Source: Rhynchopus sp. YZ270_cl-10 (taxonomy: Eukaryota; Euglenozoa; Diplonemea; Diplonemida; Diplonemidae). From it: a DNA stretch of 64,000 nucleotides. The notes below the pieces were generated by a model that saw only the letters and a list, made by a program, of their open reading frames with translations, did no database searches and was not told the origin of the DNA. A program made the position numbers and the translations under genes. Numbering within the stretch: position 1 is the first letter of the stretch; each line of letters begins with the position of its first letter. This document shows positions 32,208 to 43,011 of the stretch, piece after piece. The stretch covers positions 930,001-994,000 of the forward strand of contig OZ037907.1 in the NCBI GenBank assembly GCA_964035575.1. Reading direction: 5' to 3'.

Positions 32208-33824
32208 ATGTCACCACCCCCGTCGCAGTATCCGTTCGCGACGTTGATGCTGAACGGCGTGCAGCTGGTACGCTGCAACATTCCCGTAGAGGAAAGCAGC
32301 AAGCAGACAACCAGCGCAACCGCCTCGATGGAGCTGCGCCAGGTTCTGGCATCGGGAGCATCGCTGGAGTGCGTGCTGCTGTCGCCGAATGTGTCTGCAC
32401 AGCCGAACATTGCGTGGGCAGGGTCGCTCATTGTGGACGATGTGTATGAGGTGGACATTGGGTCCTTCACTTCAAAGCGGCAGGCAGCCCGGACCACATA
32501 TGACTGGCTGGCCAACCCACCCCACACTCTTGTTCTCACCATTGCCTGTCAAAGAATCGACCCACTCCTCCCTGTCGTCAACGAAGCCGAACAGCGTCTC
32601 GTCAATCTCGTCAAAACGGTTCTCGAAGATGACGAAGTCAACCCACGCCGTGGTTCACTTCCATCACGTCTTGTTGGAGAGAAGACGGAAGAGGCGGATA
32701 AAGAACTCTACGATAAGGTGATTGGAGAGGCACATCCAAACTGGAATTCATTTATCACTTCTCATGAGAGCGTCTTCAATGTGTTTCAATATGGTGAGCA
32801 GGAAATCGTGAACAGAGGCATGGAAGGGATTGGCATGATTGGAGAACTCCGGATGGTGCTGCGACAGAAGGAACGGTCGAGGCTCTCTGCTGAAGAGCAG
32901 GCCATTGAGGAGCAGCTGACAGCATTCCTTAAGAACCTTCTGGCAGAGCAGGATTTGACCACCGATGAAATCCTCCAAAAGATCGCAACCCAGGATGAGC
33001 TCATACAATACGTGAGCCCTGCGTTCTCCGTTCTCATGCGCGCCCTCAACAAACACCGTGATTCCTTCACCTGGACGACCGATCCTGGAAAACCCACCGT
33101 CATCTCCGTCATCGGACCAGACGCTCCATCACACCCTCGCCTTGAAAGACCCAAAAACAAACGACTCACCAAGGAGAAGAAAAACGAAAAGATCCACCAC
33201 TTTGACGACACCGAGGTGAACTGCGATGTATGGGCTGCCAAGAAATTCCCTGTACAGCCGCAATACGAAAAAAAAGTCTTTGCGCAGAAAATGCCTACAA
33301 AAGCTATTGTCTCTTGCGTATACGACCCTCCTGGGGACATGCCTTCCTTGGTGTCGGACAGCTCCCTTACACATTCATTTGTACAGAACGACGGCAGTGC
33401 ATGGGACTCAGGTCGTGACCACACCTTGACCGATCATATGACATACTCAGGAGCCTCCTATGGACCTTCTAATTGGAGCGCCTCACCTACTGAAACCGTG
33501 CCCGCAGCGGAGACCCCCACCACAACTGTCCCCACTACAGAAGCTGTAGTCACCCCCACTGCAGCGCCAACCCCTACAGTACAAAACTGGTGGGAGAGTG
33601 AGGTGGACCCTGAGGAAGTTACAACCCCAGTTCAGGCGCCAGCGGCGGCTCCGTATGTTGCGCAGAAGGGGGGGAAGGGTGGTGGTAGTACCAACTGGCG
33701 TGCCACCAGCCAATCCCGCGGCAGAGGAAACGGCGGTCGCGGAAACCAATCTACCGGAGGGCAATCCAGAAAAGGGCGTGGTAAAGGATGGGCTACCACT
33801 GTAGGCGATTGGGATATGGAGTGA
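32208..33824 (+). CDS. RGG-tailed, possibly RNA-binding protein
   Basis: 538 residues. The start ATG 32208 lies 30 bases after a strong acceptor-like CCTCCCTTTCAG. Residues ~30-105 faintly recall a double-stranded RNA-binding domain: a beta region followed by GSFTSKRQAARTTYDWL in the place of the G.SKK.AK..AA helix. I rate this as weak. Residues ~130-330 are charged and mostly helical, with Glu/Gln-rich segments. Residues ~427-458 are Thr/Pro-rich. The tail (~494-527) is Gly/Arg/Ser-rich (SRGRGNGGRGN) and resembles RGG boxes of RNP proteins. A cytoplasmic or nuclear RNA-protein role is inferred from the tail. The gene is intronless. Confidence 0.65.
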   Translation: MSPPPSQYPFATLMLNGVQLVRCNIPVEESSKQTTSATASMELRQVLASGASLECVLLSPNVSAQPNIAWAGSLIVDDVYEVDIGSFTSKRQAARTTYDWLANPPHTLVLTIACQRIDPLLPVVNEAEQRLVNLVKTVLEDDEVNPRRGSLPSRLVGEKTEEADKELYDKVIGEAHPNWNSFITSHESVFNVFQYGEQEIVNRGMEGIGMIGELRMVLRQKERSRLSAEEQAIEEQLTAFLKNLLAEQDLTTDEILQKIATQDELIQYVSPAFSVLMRALNKHRDSFTWTTDPGKPTVISVIGPDAPSHPRLERPKNKRLTKEKKNEKIHHFDDTEVNCDVWAAKKFPVQPQYEKKVFAQKMPTKAIVSCVYDPPGDMPSLVSDSSLTHSFVQNDGSAWDSGRDHTLTDHMTYSGASYGPSNWSASPTETVPAAETPTTTVPTTEAVVTPTAAPTPTVQNWWESEVDPEEVTTPVQAPAAAPYVAQKGGKGGGSTNWRATSQSRGRGNGGRGNQSTGGQSRKGRGKGWATTVGDWDME

Positions 33825-34240
33825 GTAGAAAATGCCAAATATTTTCATGACAAAGAACAACAACTAGTTTTGTATGTCATGTTTTTTGGCCTGTAAGGGG
33901 GGGTGAAGGGATGGGGGGGGTAGGGTAAAGAGATTAAAAAAAAATGTCTGGCTCTGGAGAAAAAAAAATGGTTTTATCAGTGTCGGTTCAATGCATCAAA
34001 AAAGGGGTTTTTTTCTTCTTTTTTTCGGGGAAAAGGGGGGAGGCAGTATTGTCTAGGTTTTAGTATTGGTGGTTAATAACATTTTTTTTTAGATACGGTA
34101 AAATGTGATGCTTAAAAAAAGCTAAATCTTAATGCATGGTTTTTTGTGTATCTTTTTGTGTATCGTATCTAGCGAAGAGAGTGTTCTTTGTAAACGTTTT
34201 TTTTTTCTCCCTCAGAATGAGGGGGCCTTTCTTTAAAAGC

Positions 34241-34290
34241 AAGGTGACTACGCACGAGAGGCTTAGGGGCATCTTATAAACTTTTCTTTT
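34241..34290 (+). repeat. Dispersed repeat family A copy
   Basis: GCACGAGAGGCTTAGGGGC followed by ATCTTATAAACTTTTC. Confidence 0.65.
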
Positions 34291-34340
34291 TTTTTTTTTC
34301 CTTCTTTTTTTCTCTCTTTTTTCTTTTTCCTTCCAGCAAA

Positions 34341-34383
34341 CCGTGGCTATTATCTAGTGATAGTAGTCTATAATCAAACAAAA
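34341..34383 (+). repeat. Dispersed repeat family D, copy 2
   Basis: TATCTAGTGATAGTAGTCT plus ATAATCAAACAAA, nearly identical to copies at 29611 and 41207. Confidence 0.7.
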
Positions 34384-35706
34384 TTTTTCCTTCCAGCATC
34401 CCTTTCCCCCCCCTCGTTTGGAGAGGCGTTTTGCACCATCAGATTTTCATTTATTTTTTTTCTAAGTATTCCTCCTTTTTTGCACCCTTTGCGTTGCGTT
34501 GCTGTGCATTGGGAAGGCAGGTCTGCTAAGGCTACAATCAATGAGCAATCAGTGTCAAGGAAAGCTCTGTCAGTTATTCCTGAACCAGACTGTTTGCAAA
34601 AGGTCAATACCCGCTCCCTTTAAAAAGCCTCGTTTCATTATCATTTTTTTTTTTGTCTGTGGAAGATATGTGCACATAGAAGCCAAACAAGCGGGTAATC
34701 AAATCCCGCTGGGATATTATCCATGACGGGTGTACCGTGCGCAGGCCTCAATCAAGAGAGCGCATTCATCTTACACGGGTGTTTCGTTTTTTATTGTTTT
34801 TTCTCTCTCTCCCTCCTCCGCTCCCTCCCCTCCATGACCCATGCGCGCAAGCAATGCGCCTCCGTTTTCTATAATAGTTTGCAAATTGTCATGATAAAAA
34901 AGAAATTTGAACGTACTATGTAAACTATGGACAAAGGGGTATACTCGGGGGGGTGATCGCCCAAGCCACTGTACACTAAAAAAAAAAAGGCTTTTTTGGG
35001 ATTGAAAGTTATGGTTGTCTACACTAATACAATCAAGTTTTTCAAAAGCAAAAAAAGGGTGAGTAAAAGACGAATACGTGGGTTCACCTCGTGAAGTGCC
35101 CCAGTTACTCCTGTCCTGTTTACTTTTTTTTTTTCTTCTTTTTCTGGTGATGTGTTCGAGAGGCATACTCATCCGGCAAGTTCTCTTTTTGTTCAGGTGT
35201 GTGCGTGCTTCTGTGAGGTGGACACTCATCTCGAGTTCTCTTTTTTTAAAAGATATCTTTCTGTCAAAAAAAAAACCAAAAAATTCTTTCAGGTAATCAT
35301 TATTTCTGTCCTTTCTCTTTGGCGTTCTTCTTCTTCTTCTTCACCTTCTTTTTTTTTTTTTTGCGAGTGATCTCGGTACCAAAAAAAAAAAAAAAAAATG
35401 TTGTTATGTGTTGTGTTCATGAAGCGCGTTCATCTGTAAAATTTTTCTCACAGTTTTTTTCTTTTTAAATCGCTTCGGATCAAACTAAAATCAGGGATAA
35501 ATCAAACAAAGTTGGTGTGGCTGAAGGGGGGGGGTGATTCGCACTTTTTCCGCACCTTTTCCGACCCCCTCATTCAGCCACCACAAGGTGTTTTTTTCTT
35601 CTTCTTCTTGGATAGTGAAACGTACACTAAACCAAACAGATCAAATAAAATCAGGATTTTCTTTTCTTTTTCAAATCAGAGGACGGTAAAGTAAAAAAAA
35701 AAGTTT

Positions 35707-35767
35707 GGGGTACATTTAGTCCCTATTATACCTTCTATTCAGTAGAATAGATAGTGTTTGAAACAAC
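35707..35767 (+). repeat. Dispersed repeat family I copy
   Basis: GGGTACATTTAGTCCC then CCTTCTATTCAGTAGAA, which can form a hairpin. Confidence 0.6.
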
Positions 35768-36172
35768 TTTTTTTCACATCAGAGGACATCATACAGTATC
35801 ATTTTTGACGATGTGGCAGTGCCCGCCTACATCCCCTCAGTCTCCTTCCCCCTCCCTCGTGGTTAACAGCAATCTGCTTGTCCTTAATCCTTTTGCAGCT
35901 AAAAGATTTGGTAAAGACTGAATGGCGACTACACACAGATTATCAACAACAGACAGGAGCCCTTTTTTTTCCCACTCCGTCGGAGACGTCTGCTTCAATA
36001 CTATACCATCAGAAATACGCAAAAAAAAAGAAAAGAAAAAATGCATTTTTTTTCTGTATTCTGTTTTGTCTTCTGCTGGTAAAAAAAAATACACCAAAAT
36101 GTGCACAGTCCGCTCCCCATTCAGTCTGTACGGCATATTGGCGGTCTTCTTCGCCTCTTTTGTTTTTTGTAG

Positions 36173-36215
36173 TCAAGGTGACTAAGCACAGAGAGATCTA
36201 ATAAACTTCTCCTTT
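36173..36215 (+). repeat. Dispersed repeat family A copy, diverged
   Basis: AAGGTGACTAAGCACAGAGAG then AATAAACTTCTC. Confidence 0.5.
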
Positions 36216-36227
36216 CCCCCCCAGACT

Positions 36228-36330
36228 TACCGTATTCATACAAAAAAAAAAATTATCGACCGTACTAATGTTCGACCTTTTCAGGATTTTTTTCTGGAAG
36301 TTCGACCTTTTTTTTTTTACGAATACGGTA
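36228..36330. mobile_element. TA-flanked MITE family E, copy 1
   Basis: 103 bp from TACCGTATTCATAC to TACGAATACGGTA, inside sharing GTTCGACCTTTTCAG and TTTCTGGAAGTTCGACC with the copy at 58896. The flanking TA dinucleotides fit a TA target duplication. Confidence 0.75.
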
Positions 36331-36810
36331 TTGTTTATCTAGGTTTTCTCTCTTCCGGTGGTATAGTTTCTGAGCAGGCATATTGCTAACTTTGCCGAAA
36401 GTGGAAAAAAGCAAAACGGCGACACTTTTTTTTTTTTCCAGGCCAAAAAAAAATTTTCCCCCCGTTGAAAGCGGTCGTCGCGTGCTTCGCGCGCGCCTCC
36501 CTGCCAACCACAGAGGGTATTATATAGCCCCCCTAGCCTCCACCAAAAAGGTGGTTTTGTGTGAGGCAGTCATTTTTTTCTGTGCGGAAAACTCAGCGAA
36601 AAATATTCTCGGCATTTTGTGATGCACGGCCAACCTACACCACCTCAACCCTTCTCTGCGGGAAAGCTTCCCTCCTCTGTGCCTTGGTAGCTTTCAGCCA
36701 CTGGTGATCCGCAATCCGTAGTGGGTGTCCGCCTTCTTATCAGTAACCTTAGTAAATTTATAAAAGAAATGGTGGCTATGGACTAACCAAAGGTTAGTCA
36801 GGTAACCAAA

Positions 36811-36946
36811 GGTTCGTGGCGAAGCCACGGTACGCAACATTTCAAAAATCGCGCTTAAAATTGCACTATTTTACAGCATGGGAAGGGTGTGATGTAAGCT
36901 TGCGCCGCAGGCGCACGGTACGCTACTTTTATGATTTTGCCAGATC
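36811..36946 (+). mobile_element. Hairpin element F, copy 1
   Basis: Two perfect short palindromes, GTGGCGAAGCCAC and TGCGCCGCAGGCGCA, each followed by CGGTACGC(A/T)AC, ~75 bp apart. The same unit is inverted at 47995-48150. Mobile class unknown. Confidence 0.6.
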
Positions 36947-37341
36947 CTTTTTCTCAAAAAATGACGACAGGAAACGGCGTTTTGTCGCGTTGAAAACGCC
37001 GATTTCTCGGGGGGAACGGCGCTTCGCCAATTTTGAAAACGGCGTTTTTTTAAAAGGCAAAACGGCGAAACGGCGTTTTCAAAAAAAAAAAAATTGTGAT
37101 TTTGGCCAAAAAGGCAAAACGGCGAAACGGCACTTAGCAATATGCCTGGTTTCTGAGCTTTGCTTTGCTTTTTTTTTTTTTTTTGTCATATCTCTGAGAG
37201 TGTTTGAGTTATCACAATACAGCTATTAAGGATGACGATACACCAGGCTTATGCTAGAGGTTCATATTATCAACCTTTCTTTGAAATATGTGCATGCATT
37301 GTACATGCATATTCACTCTTTTTCTCTCCAACTTTTCATGT

Positions 37342-37380
37342 GGTACACTATCAAACGAGAGGGATTTGTATTTCAAGTTA
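37342..37380 (+). repeat. Dispersed repeat family B, short form
   Basis: GGTACACTATCAAACGAGAG then GGATTTGTATTTCAAG. Confidence 0.6.
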
Positions 37381-37405
37381 CACATGTTTTTTTCTTTATT
37401 GTGCT

Positions 37406-37463
37406 TTCATCCGGATGGCTGGCATCGTACGTGGGTCAGTTGGAGGTGCATCAACAACTACAG
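37406..37463 (+). repeat. Dispersed repeat family N copy
   Basis: CATCCGGATGGCTGGCATCG then GTGGGTCAGTTGGAGGTGC and CAACAACTACAG. Confidence 0.65.
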
Positions 37464-38064
37464 TTTTTTTTCCCTTAGGTGCCTACGTCTATAGAGACGT
37501 AGGATGTGTACTTTCCTCATTGTTTTTTTTCTTTATCAAAGAAAAGTGTGGATGTGTTTGAAAATCAGGTTTGGTGGGGGAATTCTTGTGCAGACTAATA
37601 CCCCGTTTTTTTTTGTGAGGTATGTTAGCCCTAGCGAGGCTCATTCATTGAGATGTGCGTGTACGAGAGGCATGTTTCATCTGTCTCTTTCCAAGTTTTA
37701 TGTTTTTTTTTATGAAACAATTTTTTTTTTGCTGGTTACGCATCGTAAAACAGTACTCCCCCACCCTCCCCTTGAAAAGTAATAGTAAGAGTCTGATGGC
37801 TTTATGTGAATGACCCCCATCCCGTTTCCCCCTTTTTTTTTGTTCGCATAAATGGACACCGAAGCGGCCTGTGCAGGGGGAAAAAACACTGCTCGCGTTT
37901 TTTTTTTGTGCTTCTTTCACTGTCCATCCATGTGTTATGTTTTTATTTTTTTTTGGTTTTCAAGTTTTTCTTGTCTTGAGAGGAGGTTTTTTTGGGTACA
38001 GATCACGACACGTCGTTCGAAGACGATGTCGGGTCATTTAATAGCAACTTTATTTTCTTTTCTT

Positions 38065-38120
38065 CAGTGCCTGCGTCCGCCGATGAACGGTGGGGCGTTT
38101 GCACTTTCAACTTCTCTTTT
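38065..38120 (+). repeat. Dispersed repeat family C copy
   Basis: CAGTGCCTGCGTCCGCCGAT then GGGGCGTTTGCACTTTC. Confidence 0.7.
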
Positions 38121-39115
38121 TTTTTTTTTTGACTTTTTTTTTGCCTACATGCGTTGCGTGAGACGGCACTGCTTTGCTTTTTTTTTTTTGTTTAGCTTGT
38201 GTAACGTAAGTTGTGTTGTTCCCCCCTCCAACACCCTTCCGCCCCTTTCCCCCCCCAAAAAAAAAAATCCCTTTCCCTCCTCAAAGAGAACAGCGTGGAG
38301 TTCAGACGACAACGATCGACACGTTTATCAATTTTTCAAAGAAAAGAAAATAAAGAAAAATATAAGGGGCGAAACAACACTACAAACGTTTTTTTTTTTT
38401 TTTTTTTTTTTTTTGAAAACTTGGTTGTATTAGTGTAGCCACCCGAGGCTTTTTTTTTTTTTTTTTTTCCTCTTCAAAACTGTACCAAACGTTTCGTTTT
38501 TTAAAGAACCTCCCATCCCCATTTTTTTTCCCCTTCTCTCAAATTTTCTCCTTCTCGGGGTTTCAAAAAAAATTTTTTTCTCTTCTGATCCACCCCGTAT
38601 TCCGTACCTTAGAAGATGGCCCAGAGGGTAAGGCCACGCCAAGCAGAAGTATTGTTGCTCCGCAAACCTGTTTCCCCCCTTGTTGTGATTTGCGTGTGAA
38701 TGTTTTGTGAATATGCCTATTTGCCAGATGGCCCAGAGGGTAGCCGTTCGTATGTTTCGTCACCTTCGACTGTGAGAAGTCAATCAGGACCACACTGGCC
38801 CTGTAGTTCTGTTACCCGTTCCTGTATCCAGCCACTCAGGTTGCAGCAAACTGACAATTTGCTGGTAGAGATAATCGGGAAGTAATCTCAATCCGTTTGC
38901 GCTTGTTTCCGGACTTTGCTGTCGGCTTCAATACTGCCTTTTTAGATGGCAGCCCCCCTCAGTTCCCCAAGCATCCTCACTCAGTATCAGATCTCCCTGC
39001 CAGCGCAATGCTGAAAAGGCATCTTGGCAGTGCACACCGCATGGATTCAAACAAAAATAAACGCTTCACACCCACCCTCAGTACCCACCTTCCCCCTCAC
39101 CTTCACCCCTTCACA

Positions 39116-40657
39116 ATGCGTGCAGTCCTTGCCACCATTGTGCTGTGCACATTGGTAGGAACCGTAGAGAGTATCGGGGCAGCGACACCCACTATGGGGT
39201 ACTCCACCTGGAACTACTTCCCCTACAAGGGTGTCAACGAGACCACATGCTATGCACTGGCGAACGCCATGGTGAAGTCCGGGCTGGTCGCTGCGGGGTA
39301 CACAGTGTTCATTGTGGACGAGCCCTGTTTCACTGGCCGCGATGCTTCCGGGGCGCTTCTGCAGAACACCACAACTTGGCCGAACGGTCTCGCAAAATTT
39401 GCCGCCTTTTTAAAAACCCAGGGCATGTCGCTCGGGATCTACACCGACGCAGGTCCACTTACTTGCCAGCAATGCCCTGCAAGCGAAGGACACGAAGCAC
39501 AAGACATGGCAACCTTCAAAGAATGGGGCATCACATATGTTAAGGTGGACCGCTGCTTTGGGGTCGACTCCCCTAGTGTACGGAAGGCGCTCCCGGAAAC
39601 CTTTGCGAAGTACGAGACAGAGGGGATGCAGGTGTCCATGATCCTCGCAGGGACGGACAACTGTTGGGTCTGGGGGAACAAAACCTCTGTGTCCTGCAGG
39701 AGCACTGGAGACATCCACTATTCGTACTCCTCCATGCTGGCAAACGTCGACAACCAGGAAAAGGTTCCCGGGATTGACAGCTTCGCGGGACCCGGGTTTT
39801 TCAACGATCTCGACATGCTTATGATTGGAACCGTAATGAACGGTCGCGAAACGCTGACCTACGGGCAGGCAGTGATGCAGCAGAGCATCTGGGCAGCCCT
39901 CAAATCCCCGCTTCTTGTCTCCAACGACGTTACATCAGCCAACAAAACATTTCTTGATGTGATGCTCAACCCCGAAGTCATCGCAGTAAACCAAGACCCC
40001 CTTGGGGTGCAGGCAAAGCGTGTCTTTTGGTCCGCAAAGAAACCTGCCGGTGTTTCCTTTCAGGAATGCGTTGCGGTGGGCGTGACTGACGGAACGCAGA
40101 AATGGGGCTGGGATGGTTCTGGTAAAATCATTTCCAACTCTACCGGCGAATGCCTTGGTGTGACAGATGGACGTGTTGGGATGGTGGACTGCGGGACGGC
40201 AAACGAATGGAAATGGAGGACTTCACCTACCGATGGCAAGATCACCTCTGTTGGAAACGATTCAGTCTGCCTGCAGGGAAGACTTGGACCGGGTGCAACA
40301 AGCATTGCAGTGGTTGACTGTGCAGTAGGGGATCTTGTTGAGCAGGGGCTGCAGAAGTGGTCCCTCGACGGTACCACCCTTAGAGTCAACACCACATGCC
40401 TCTCAGCCACCTACCCGCAGTCAGGTACCTATGATCTGTATGCTGGACCACTTTCCAACGGAGCCTCTGTCGCAGTCTGGGCAAACCGTGGCGCAACACC
40501 ACTCACCATCAAAACCACCCTCGCTCTCATCACCGCAGAACACAGTGTCACAGCGCGCGACCTCTGGTCACACAAAGACGTAGGGACATTCTCCGATACC
40601 ATCTCCCTCACCTTAGACCCAGAGTCCGCTGTGATGTACAAATTGACGCCTGCGTAG
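39116..40657 (+). CDS. Secreted GH27 alpha-galactosidase with inserted ricin-B (CBM13) domain
   Basis: 513 residues from ATG 39116, chosen because it opens a clear signal peptide (MRAVLATIVLCTLVGTVES) and the sequence before it is non-coding in type. The GH27 barrel starts with TPTMGYSTWNYF. The nucleophile Asp145 sits in YVKVDRC and the acid/base Asp199 in CRSTGDI; GPGFFNDLDML and VNQDPLGVQ are further family landmarks. Between barrel and the C-terminal beta-sandwich (~447-513, with ARDLWSHKDVG) lies a ricin-B-like lectin domain (~320-445) with repeated Q.W and C..V motifs. The enzyme should release alpha-linked galactose outside the cell or in the secretory pathway, the lectin part holding the substrate. 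Several N-glycosylation sites (NTT, NKT, NST) occur. The gene is intronless. Confidence 0.92.
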   Translation: MRAVLATIVLCTLVGTVESIGAATPTMGYSTWNYFPYKGVNETTCYALANAMVKSGLVAAGYTVFIVDEPCFTGRDASGALLQNTTTWPNGLAKFAAFLKTQGMSLGIYTDAGPLTCQQCPASEGHEAQDMATFKEWGITYVKVDRCFGVDSPSVRKALPETFAKYETEGMQVSMILAGTDNCWVWGNKTSVSCRSTGDIHYSYSSMLANVDNQEKVPGIDSFAGPGFFNDLDMLMIGTVMNGRETLTYGQAVMQQSIWAALKSPLLVSNDVTSANKTFLDVMLNPEVIAVNQDPLGVQAKRVFWSAKKPAGVSFQECVAVGVTDGTQKWGWDGSGKIISNSTGECLGVTDGRVGMVDCGTANEWKWRTSPTDGKITSVGNDSVCLQGRLGPGATSIAVVDCAVGDLVEQGLQKWSLDGTTLRVNTTCLSATYPQSGTYDLYAGPLSNGASVAVWANRGATPLTIKTTLALITAEHSVTARDLWSHKDVGTFSDTISLTLDPESAVMYKLTPA

Positions 40658-40926
40658 AAAAGGGGTCTTGATGTTAGCTTTTGTCAGAATCAGGAATGAG
40701 CAAAAAAAAGAAGTTCGATTCTGGTGGTGATAAAAAATGAGTGAGGGGGAGGAGGAAATAATGTTCAGAGTCAGTCATCAAATGTCGTGTGTTGCGTCTG
40801 GTATTGCAGCTTTCAACAATTTTGTTTTTTTGTTTTGAAAGTGGTGAGGACACAAAATGGTTGTATGGCTTTGCTTTTGTTTTATCCTCCTTCCCCCTCC
40901 TGGTCCGAATTTATACATTTTATGCT

Positions 40927-40980
40927 TTCATCTGGATGACTGGCATCGTAGGTGGGTCAGTCGGAGGTGCCTGCATTATC
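40927..40980 (+). repeat. Dispersed repeat family N copy
   Basis: TCATCTGGATGACTGGCATC then GTGGGTCAGTCGGAGGTGCC. Confidence 0.65.
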
Positions 40981-41070
40981 CCATTATTTTTAAACCCCGC
41001 TATATTTTTGAACGTTGTTAGAGTGTTTTGTTTGTGTTGAAAACCTCATTTTTTTTTTTTTTTTCGATGT

Positions 41071-41172
41071 AAACCACGAAATAGATGTAGAACTGCATGG
41101 TTGGGTGTCCACCCGATACAGCCAGTAATATACCAAGGGTACATTGTTCACGAGAGGGCTTTTGTATTTCAA
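41071..41172 (+). repeat. Dispersed repeat family B, long form
   Basis: ATAGATGTAGAACTGCATGG, GGGTGTCCACCC, then ACATTGTTCACGAGAGGGC. Confidence 0.65.
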
Positions 41173-41206
41173 CTCTACGTTTTTTTTTTTTTCTCTTTAC
41201 ATTCCG

Positions 41207-41243
41207 CCGCTATCTAGTGATAGTAGTCTGTAATCAAACAAAA
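41207..41243 (+). repeat. Dispersed repeat family D, copy 3
   Basis: CTATCTAGTGATAGTAGTCT plus GTAATCAAACAAA. Confidence 0.7.
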
Positions 41244-42007
41244 TATCCCATTTCCCCCTCCACTTGAGTGTTCTGTGCCAATCACGTGTAGTGAAGTGTT
41301 TCTTTGCACTTTCCCTTTCGAGAGCAGCGAGATGCCGTGGGGTAAAAAGGGGAATGTTACACCTTTCCCTGGCGTCTCCCCTCCTCTCCTCTCTCCTCTC
41401 CTCCCCTTTTCTTTCTTTTAAAAAATATGTGTGTACGAGAGGCACATACAGCTTACATTTATATTTTATTTTTTTTTTGAGTGGTCTGCTTTGTGTATCT
41501 AATATGAAGGCAGTGTCTTTGGGGATTTTTTGTTGGTAATTTTGAAACCCCTTTTTATACCAAATATACTTTTTGAGTGACTGTCTTCACCAGTTTTGTT
41601 AAATATGGTTCCAGTGTGTGCTCACCGTCACCGGGCATTTTTCAGTACCTCTCCTTTTTGTGGGGCTGTACAAGAACAAACATGTTACAAAACAAAACAA
41701 AACAAAACAAAACAAGAGCACAAAGCAAACATGACAAAAACTTTATAAAAAAGCCATTCAAATTCTCCTTTTTTTGTGGGGCATGCGCTAATTGATAGAA
41801 GAGAGTATTGTGGAGCACATCTTCTCAGGGGGTATCCACATGAATCCAATATTATTATTTTTAGCAAACCGAATTGATATTTCAAAGGCCGAACCGCAAC
41901 AGGCATAGCAAGGGAAAGTCGTTTTTATTTATTGCCCCCCCTCAGTCCCTCGCACTTTTTGATGACAAAAAGTTGCAATAAAACCAAATCCAAAAAAAAA
42001 CGTATTT

Positions 42008-42465
42008 TTGGTGCTTCCCGGGGGGTGTGCATTTCACAAATTTTCACAAAATGTGACAAGTTTTCACAAGTTTTCACAACTCGAAAACCGCTATAAAATT
42101 GTGAAGGCTGGTGAAAAATGGTGAAAAATTGTGAAAAATTGTGAAAAGTTGTGAATTGATTTTTTTTTTTTGGGGGGGTTTTTTTTGGGTTGGGGTGACC
42201 CACCCATTGAGGGGTACGCTGGGATTCACAAGATAGAACGTGATGTGGTGTACCTGTGTACCTGTGTAGTGTGCACTGTGCGGAAATGACGAGAACTTGT
42301 CCATTTCGGCAAATTGACCCCACCACTGGCCGGACGGATTCCGGAAATGCAAATGCCGGCATTTAAAAGCTTCACCAACGAAGAAAAAAAGGGTGGTGAA
42401 AAGTTGTGAAAAGTTGTGAATTGAATTGAAAATTTGTGAAATGCATACCCCCCGGGAAGCACCAA
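42008..42465. mobile_element. Non-autonomous element with ~40-bp inverted ends, TTGGTGCTTCCCGGGGGG
   Basis: Left end TTGGTGCTTCCCGGGGGGT and right end CCCCCCGGGAAGCACCAA, with matching subterminal GCATTTCACAAATTTTCA. The interior has short tandem GTGAAAAATT units and, at about 42300-42355, a block also found inside the TA-target transposons. No coding capacity. Confidence 0.8.
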
Positions 42466-43011
42466 TTTTTTGATTATTTTTTTCCCCGGTTGTGAACCGC
42501 CTCTGTTCTCTTACGGTACAGAACACCCACGTCCCACCCTTTGCATGAGCTTGACTGAGATGTGTTTTAGCACATTTCAACTACCATTTTTATTTGCCTC
42601 AACGAGGTTTCCTCTTCACGGACAGTCAGTGGGAGTGTATTGCAGTAATAATAATGTCACCACAGAATCTTTATTACACACTTTACGCACAAAACGTATC
42701 CGCAAACGTATACACTCCATTTCCGATCGCGTTTTCCCAGATTCCTCTATTTACGGTCCACAGTGTCAATCGTGGTGTGTTTCACGCACTTTATTTTTTG
42801 CGGATGGGTAATACAGTTTTTTGCCCCAAAAAGAAATATCAGGGGTCGGTATTTTCTTCTGTGTGTGTGTGTATGTGTATGTGCTCATCCGTTAGGGCGT
42901 CCGTCTGTTGTGTTGGTGGCAGAAGGTTTGCCTTCTTCTTGTTCCTTTGCTACACATCTTCTCCATCTTATCACACCAATGCAACAGGGAAAAGGCTTTG
43001 GCTAGGAAAAC

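Larger units (their letters stand above)
33825..39115. other. 5.3-kb T-rich intergenic region with repeats
   Basis: Long T runs and short open frames rich in Phe, Lys or Ser. Supported contents: repeats A (34241, 36173), D (34341), I (35707), B (37342), N (37406), C (38065), one TA-ended MITE (36228-36330) and one hairpin element F (36811-36946). No gene seen. The frame 38897-39115 upstream of the galactosidase start is a read-through 5' leader. Confidence 0.6.
40658..43011. other. Intergenic with repeats
   Basis: Holds N (40927), B long form (41071), D (41207) and the 458-bp inverted-end element at 42008-42465. No gene seen; TTGGCTAG just before the next start codon could be a splice acceptor. 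Confidence 0.6.
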
